Of a stretch of DNA of 9,997 nucleotides, positions 6,842 to 9,997 are shown piece after piece (positions within the stretch are counted from its first letter, which is position 1; each line of letters opens with the position of its first letter). Under the pieces are notes generated by a model. It made no database searches and had not been told where the DNA came from. It saw only the letters and a program-made list of their open reading frames with translations. The position numbers and the translations under genes are program-made. Source of the stretch: SAR324 cluster bacterium (lineage in GTDB: Bacteria; Bdellovibrionota; UBA2361; JAAZON01). The stretch lies in assembly GCA_012797725.1 (NCBI GenBank), contig JAAZON010000641.1:1-9997 (forward strand), written 5' to 3'.

Positions 6842-6859
6842 TGGTTTTTCGAAAAACCA
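6842..6859. promoter_or_regulatory. 18-bp perfect palindrome upstream of the secreted protein gene
   Basis: TGGTTTTTCGAAAAACCA is perfectly self-complementary. It lies 89 bp before the start codon and, if the candidate promoter is right, at about +12 to +30. That is a good position for a repressor operator; as RNA it would fold into a 7-bp hairpin with a UCGA loop. No T-tract follows, so termination is unlikely. Confidence 0.55.
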
Positions 6860-6934
6860 GGTCAAAAATGAGTGGTACCTTAATGGTCTCCTCGAACGGT
6901 TGTTTTGAACTACGTTACGAAGAGCTTATTATTT

Positions 6935-6940
6935 AAGGAG
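6935..6940 (+). promoter_or_regulatory. Consensus ribosome binding site
   Basis: AAGGAG lies 7 nt before the ATG at 6948, the best Shine-Dalgarno sequence in the window. It fixes the start and implies strong translation. Confidence 0.8.
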
Positions 6941-6947
6941 ATCTTTC

Positions 6948-9068
6948 ATGCGACATCCTTTGCTTCAACTAAGCGTTTTGGTTCTTTTTTTTCTGTTGAC
7001 GCAGATACTGATATCAGCCGAAGCTGCTATGGCTGTTCAGAAACTAGTCTGTGTTTCTGATAACGGAGCCACATATCCTGCGGAAGCGGAGGCAGGGCAG
7101 GTGAAGCGTATTAAGACTCCTACTTACCGAAAAAGGCTTAACGCCTCTCTTGGAAAATTAAATCAGACGATAAAAGACCTACAAGTTCAAATAAGAAGGC
7201 TTAACTTAAAAAAGACTAAGGCTGCAAATAGTAGAGTTAAGAAATTAAGGAAGCAATTAAAATCTTCACAGACTCGAAAGTCAGAGCTTTTAGAGCAAAA
7301 GACTATTCTTAAGTACTGTTTTGGTGGCAGAATTGCTGAGACTGCTCCACTTCTTATCTTGAAAGAGAACTTCGAAATTGGGTCATCGGAAGTATTTAAG
7401 CACAATAGCGATCTAATCCTTCAGGCGAGCACAGGCTCAATTCATGTCGCTGGAACAGTGGAAACCACCAAAGCAGGCGCGCGTCTTTCTCTGATTGCCT
7501 CAAAGGGCAATATTACCCTTGCAAAAGGCAGCCTCCTCAGGGGAGCTTCTGGGGGAGATGGAGTATTAACTCGTAGCCTTTCACATACTTTAATAAGGTC
7601 GCCCAACACCGGAAAAATAGTACGTGTTAAGGCTCAGATAGTTTCAGGCGGTGCTGGTGAGAATGGAGCTGGAGTGCGACTAGAAGCAGCAGCTGGGGCA
7701 GTGAATTTCGAGCCTGGTTTTGCAATCGAGCTTGGCAATGGAGGAAACGGAGCCGACTTTTCCGTTTCAAATATTGCGGCGTTAACAGGCAAGCAGTTTG
7801 AACTCGAGAATGCTGGCGGTAATTCTGGAATTCTTGAAATTCGGGCCTCCCAGCTAAACGGTCTTGAAGGTGCGCAACTTGGGACTCTGCAAGATGGCAC
7901 GCAAATGTGGTTCCCAGCCGATAATACCGGTATTAGCGGCGGCAGGGGTGGTAATGCAGGCAGCGTATCATTCCCTGAATCTGAAAGCTCTGCAAGTGCT
8001 CGCAACAAACATCGAGGACTTATACTCCCCGTAGGCAGCTGGATACAGAACTCTAGTAGTAGTCTTGGAAGTGTTCTGGGCGCTTCAAAGACCGCAGAGA
8101 ATCCCTTCTATGTTGAAGTGACTGGTTCAAAGGGTGGTGACGGTTGGATATCAGGTGGTAATGGGCAGAGCCTTAGATGTATAGGCACAACAGTAAGAGA
8201 CGCCGAAAGACGAATATGGGTCGGCCAGTCAGTAGCGATTCAAGCAGGAGCTGGTGGACCTTGTTTCGTGCCCTTCGGAAGTCCGGGCAAGGGCGGATCG
8301 GCGTATGCAAAGGGTGGAGATGGAGATTCTGCTACTGTTCCTGGGCAAGATGGGGGAATGGGAGGTTCGGCAACTGCATTTTCTGGCTTGGGTGGTTTTA
8401 TTAACCAGCTGATCTTTGGCCCTCCCTTCAAGTATGGAGACTGTGGTGATGCTACTGCAATCGGTGGTAATGGAGGTGCTGGTGGAGGGCTTTGCCCGAG
8501 TCGGGTATCCACTAAGGGAGGAGATGGGGGCTTTGGCGGGCAGTCGATAGCTCAGCAATGCCGTATTTTCCCAATGTCGACAGTTACTTCTTATGGACGT
8601 CTGATTTCCATTAGCGGAAATGGTGGCAATGGTGGTGATGCAAAAAGAGGTGGTAGCGTGGGAAGAGGTGGAAGTAGTCCTAATCCACTACTAGGTGAGG
8701 GCCGGATGCCTGGTTCTTATAAGCAGCAAGGCACTAACGGTCTTGGGGGCATTACGTGTGGCAGTGTAGTGCCGACACCATCGCCCCAATATACATCGGT
8801 ACCCGTAGAGCCCACTGTTGATCCCACCCAAACGCCACCCGTGGTGACACCTACCCCTACGCCCACCCAAGGATATGGCTCGAGTTGCACCTGTGCTAAA
8901 GCCAATTTAGTGGTGTTAAATCCTGCAGCTTGCGTAACCGAGGGCATATCCGATGCATCTAATCCAGAACATTGTGTAATTTTTTTGGGATCTGGCTCTG
9001 TAGCACACGGGACGACCTATGATTTTGGAGGCACCACCTGTGTAGTTGAGGTGCGTTGTCCGCTTTAA
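6948..9068 (+). CDS. Large secreted Gly-rich protein: coiled coil, beta-helix, Pro/Thr linker, Cys-rich C-terminus
   Basis: A 706-residue Sec-exported protein, probably on the cell surface or released. Residues 1 to about 27-29 are a signal peptide (long hydrophobic core, AEAAMA). C35 and C124 bracket a charged helical stretch (about 62-118) rich in Lys, Arg, Leu and Gln, likely a coiled-coil hairpin. About 130-260 has repeats such as NSDLILQASTGSIHVAGT, SLIASKGNITLAKG and VRLEAAAGAVNFEPG, typical of adhesin-like right-handed beta-helices. From about 196 to 600 Gly-rich insertions (GGNGG, GGDGD, GGRGGNAG) increase. Residues about 608-640 are a Pro/Thr linker (VVTPTPTPTQ), and the last 66 residues hold six cysteines (647, 649, 662, 676, 698, 704), enough for three disulfides. 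No LPXTG, PEP-CTERM, autotransporter barrel or other sorting signal seen. Start fixed by AAGGAG; likely monocistronic. Adhesin or matrix role is inference. The antisense frames over it are composition artefacts. Confidence 0.85.
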   Translation: MRHPLLQLSVLVLFFLLTQILISAEAAMAVQKLVCVSDNGATYPAEAEAGQVKRIKTPTYRKRLNASLGKLNQTIKDLQVQIRRLNLKKTKAANSRVKKLRKQLKSSQTRKSELLEQKTILKYCFGGRIAETAPLLILKENFEIGSSEVFKHNSDLILQASTGSIHVAGTVETTKAGARLSLIASKGNITLAKGSLLRGASGGDGVLTRSLSHTLIRSPNTGKIVRVKAQIVSGGAGENGAGVRLEAAAGAVNFEPGFAIELGNGGNGADFSVSNIAALTGKQFELENAGGNSGILEIRASQLNGLEGAQLGTLQDGTQMWFPADNTGISGGRGGNAGSVSFPESESSASARNKHRGLILPVGSWIQNSSSSLGSVLGASKTAENPFYVEVTGSKGGDGWISGGNGQSLRCIGTTVRDAERRIWVGQSVAIQAGAGGPCFVPFGSPGKGGSAYAKGGDGDSATVPGQDGGMGGSATAFSGLGGFINQLIFGPPFKYGDCGDATAIGGNGGAGGGLCPSRVSTKGGDGGFGGQSIAQQCRIFPMSTVTSYGRLISISGNGGNGGDAKRGGSVGRGGSSPNPLLGEGRMPGSYKQQGTNGLGGITCGSVVPTPSPQYTSVPVEPTVDPTQTPPVVTPTPTPTQGYGSSCTCAKANLVVLNPAACVTEGISDASNPEHCVIFLGSGSVAHGTTYDFGGTTCVVEVRCPL

Positions 9069-9152
9069 AGAAATAAGTAGCCATACTCTTGCACTCAAGT
9101 ATAGTTTTCTGATGATTTCTATCTGTGAGATGGGAGATTAAGAAAACAATTC

Positions 9153-9220
9153 GCCAAAATTTCTGTTGCATCTACTGTTTTTTTCACCTTCTGTTCACGC
9201 TCTCAGACAGGAATTTTGGC
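9153..9220. terminator. Inverted repeat between the converging genes
   Basis: GCCAAAATTTCTG (9153-9165) pairs with CAGGAATTTTGGC (9208-9220), 13 positions with a single G-U wobble, around a 42-nt loop containing a seven-T run. It sits between two convergent genes, where a bidirectional terminator is expected. The long loop and the absence of a T-tract after the stem make it atypical; it could equally be an mRNA-stabilising structure or the remnant of a small element. Confidence 0.4.
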
Positions 9221-9275
9221 AGAGTGTCTAATTGCTGCTTTTAGACATCCAACAAGATCTCTATAATTTCTTTGA

Positions 9276-9863
9276 TCAATGAATCACTGAATGCCGCCAT
9301 TTGGCTTTTGTAAGCCCAAACGCAGTGAAGTGCCACCACTCGTCCTTAATTGGCGCAAAACCTCCATGCTTCATCACTTTGCGTAGTAACATTCTATTCC
9401 TTACTTGATTAATTTGCAGTCTTCCTTCCTTAAGCATTTTTCTCTCAAGTTGTGGTTCTGACTCAGGGCTAAGCTCATCGAACTCTGTGCCCATGTCAAG
9501 AGGAACACCTTTGTCGTCCACAATTGTAAGGTCAATTGCTGCCCCGAAATTGTGGAGCGAAAGTCTGGAAGGATCCGCAACATATTTTTCCATGGGAGTG
9601 CCCTTCACCTTATCCCAAAGTTTTTGCTGGATGCTTAAAGGTCGGGCAGCATCATAAATGCAAAGGGCATATCCTGGATGAAGTGTATGAAGTTCCATAT
9701 TCGCTCTTTTAAGCATCTTGGCAACCTGCGGTAAAACATAGGCTTTCTTTAGTGATCCATACATATCTTCAGAGAGAATGTTGTCGGACGTTGAATATTT
9801 TAGTGAAACCAAGATAGAAGGCTCATATTGTTGAATATCCACGAGCCCGCGAGAACGCATCAT
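9276..9863 (-). CDS. ddpX: D-alanyl-D-alanine dipeptidase, VanX/DdpX type (peptidase M15D)
   Basis: Zinc dipeptidase that cleaves D-Ala-D-Ala; in DdpX-type enzymes it recycles peptidoglycan dipeptide, in VanX it removes the vancomycin target precursor. The zinc and catalytic set is complete: S102-x-H104-x2-G107-x3-D111 (SLHNFGAAID), E175-x2-H178 (EWWHF), and R74 in YDAARP, equivalent to the transition-state arginine of VanX. DMGTEFDE and RNRMLL are also family hallmarks. Length from ATG 9863 is 195, close to E. coli DdpX (193). The LKYSTSDNI block falls near the position of LKYACADNI in DdpX, which supports this start. No signal peptide is present in this version. No vanH, vanA, or ddp transporter genes are visible, so resistance is not implied; recycling is the simpler reading. 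ddpX is used as a family symbol only. The frame stays open upstream to the window edge. Confidence 0.92.
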   Translation of the reverse strand: MMRSRGLVDIQQYEPSILVSLKYSTSDNILSEDMYGSLKKAYVLPQVAKMLKRANMELHTLHPGYALCIYDAARPLSIQQKLWDKVKGTPMEKYVADPSRLSLHNFGAAIDLTIVDDKGVPLDMGTEFDELSPESEPQLERKMLKEGRLQINQVRNRMLLRKVMKHGGFAPIKDEWWHFTAFGLTKAKWRHSVIH

Positions 9864-9997
9864 TGCATCTAAATTTGTACCTGATTCGATAATAGTCTTT
9901 CTTTCATACTTACCTATGCTTTTCTCGCGTGCAAGAAGGCGCTTGCATTTATTTCTGGCTGTGCGAATTAGGTGTCTAGCGGATCTCCTTAGCCTAG
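9864..9997 (-). other. Open frame upstream of the dipeptidase, possible N-terminal extension
   Basis: On the minus strand no stop codon interrupts the dipeptidase frame from the ATG at 9863 to the end of the window (about 44 codons). There is no ATG, GTG or TTG in that interval, and the implied residues are strongly basic (RRSARH, RTARNKCKR, AREKSIGKYERKT). Either the gene starts outside the window, with an N-terminal extension carrying for example a signal or anchor, or the open frame is chance and ATG 9863 is right. Family length favours the latter. Confidence 0.4.

Noticed and set aside
7634..8558. Long antisense frames over the Gly-rich gene
   Set aside because: Pro/Ala/Ser-rich translations mirror the GGN repeats of the sense gene; codon-composition shadows.
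8717..8947. Antisense Gly/Val-rich frame opposite the Pro/Thr linker
   Set aside because: Complement of the CCN/ACN repeats; an artefact of composition.
9276..9863. Part of a vancomycin resistance cluster
   Set aside because: VanX-type motifs alone do not show this; no vanH, vanA/B ligase or vanRS genes are visible, and DdpX-type recycling enzymes share the motifs.
1..9997. CRISPR array, tRNA, rRNA or intact insertion sequence
   Set aside because: No regularly spaced direct repeats, no cloverleaf or rRNA-like segment, and no transposase-like protein seen on either strand.

Overview
The window is a low-density, single-contig-like stretch of a Gram-negative bacterial chromosome, moderately AT-rich by eye. 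The outer-membrane signs are a small signal-peptide protein ending in Phe like a beta-barrel OMP, and a very large secreted glycine-rich protein. TAA, TAG and TGA all appear as stops, so the standard bacterial code fits. The lineage cannot be fixed from sequence alone. The release factor is an ordinary bacterial RF1, and the mix of Gly-rich/Pro-Thr-rich secreted proteins with small orphan genes would suit a deltaproteobacterial or Bdellovibrionota-like genome, but that is a guess.

Layout, left to right. (1) 1-672: 3' part of prfA (peptide chain release factor 1), cut by the window edge. (2) 673-1378: about 700 bp with no convincing gene; prmC, the usual neighbour of prfA, is not here. (3) 1379-1690: a compact YkgJ-type CxxCxxCC metal-cluster protein. 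(4) 1900-2298: a doubtful small single-pass membrane ORF. (5) 2511-3080: a small outer-membrane beta-barrel candidate. (6) 3081-3484: a gene-free spacer with a terminator-like hairpin and a 134-bp nested palindrome (3279-3412), each arm of which is itself a palindrome. A candidate extended -10 promoter follows. (7) 3485-4030: an unrecognised 181-aa soluble protein. (8) 4174-4866 and 4856-6694: a HAD-superfamily phosphatase/phosphomutase overlapping a polytopic GT-C-like membrane protein, probably one transcription unit. (9) 6948-9068: a 706-aa Sec-secreted protein with a cysteine-bracketed coiled coil, a predicted beta-helix, a Gly-rich region, a Pro/Thr linker and a six-cysteine C-terminal module; an 18-bp perfect palindrome lies upstream. 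(10) 9863-9276 on the minus strand: a VanX/DdpX-type D-Ala-D-Ala dipeptidase whose frame stays open to the window edge.

Most genes are separated by 150-700 bp and look independently transcribed; only the HAD/membrane pair overlaps. The common theme is the cell envelope (beta-barrel, membrane glycosyltransferase-like protein, secreted surface protein, peptidoglycan-type dipeptidase), but no complete pathway is visible. The items most worth a second look are the nested palindrome at 3279-3412 and the modular secreted protein at 6948-9068.
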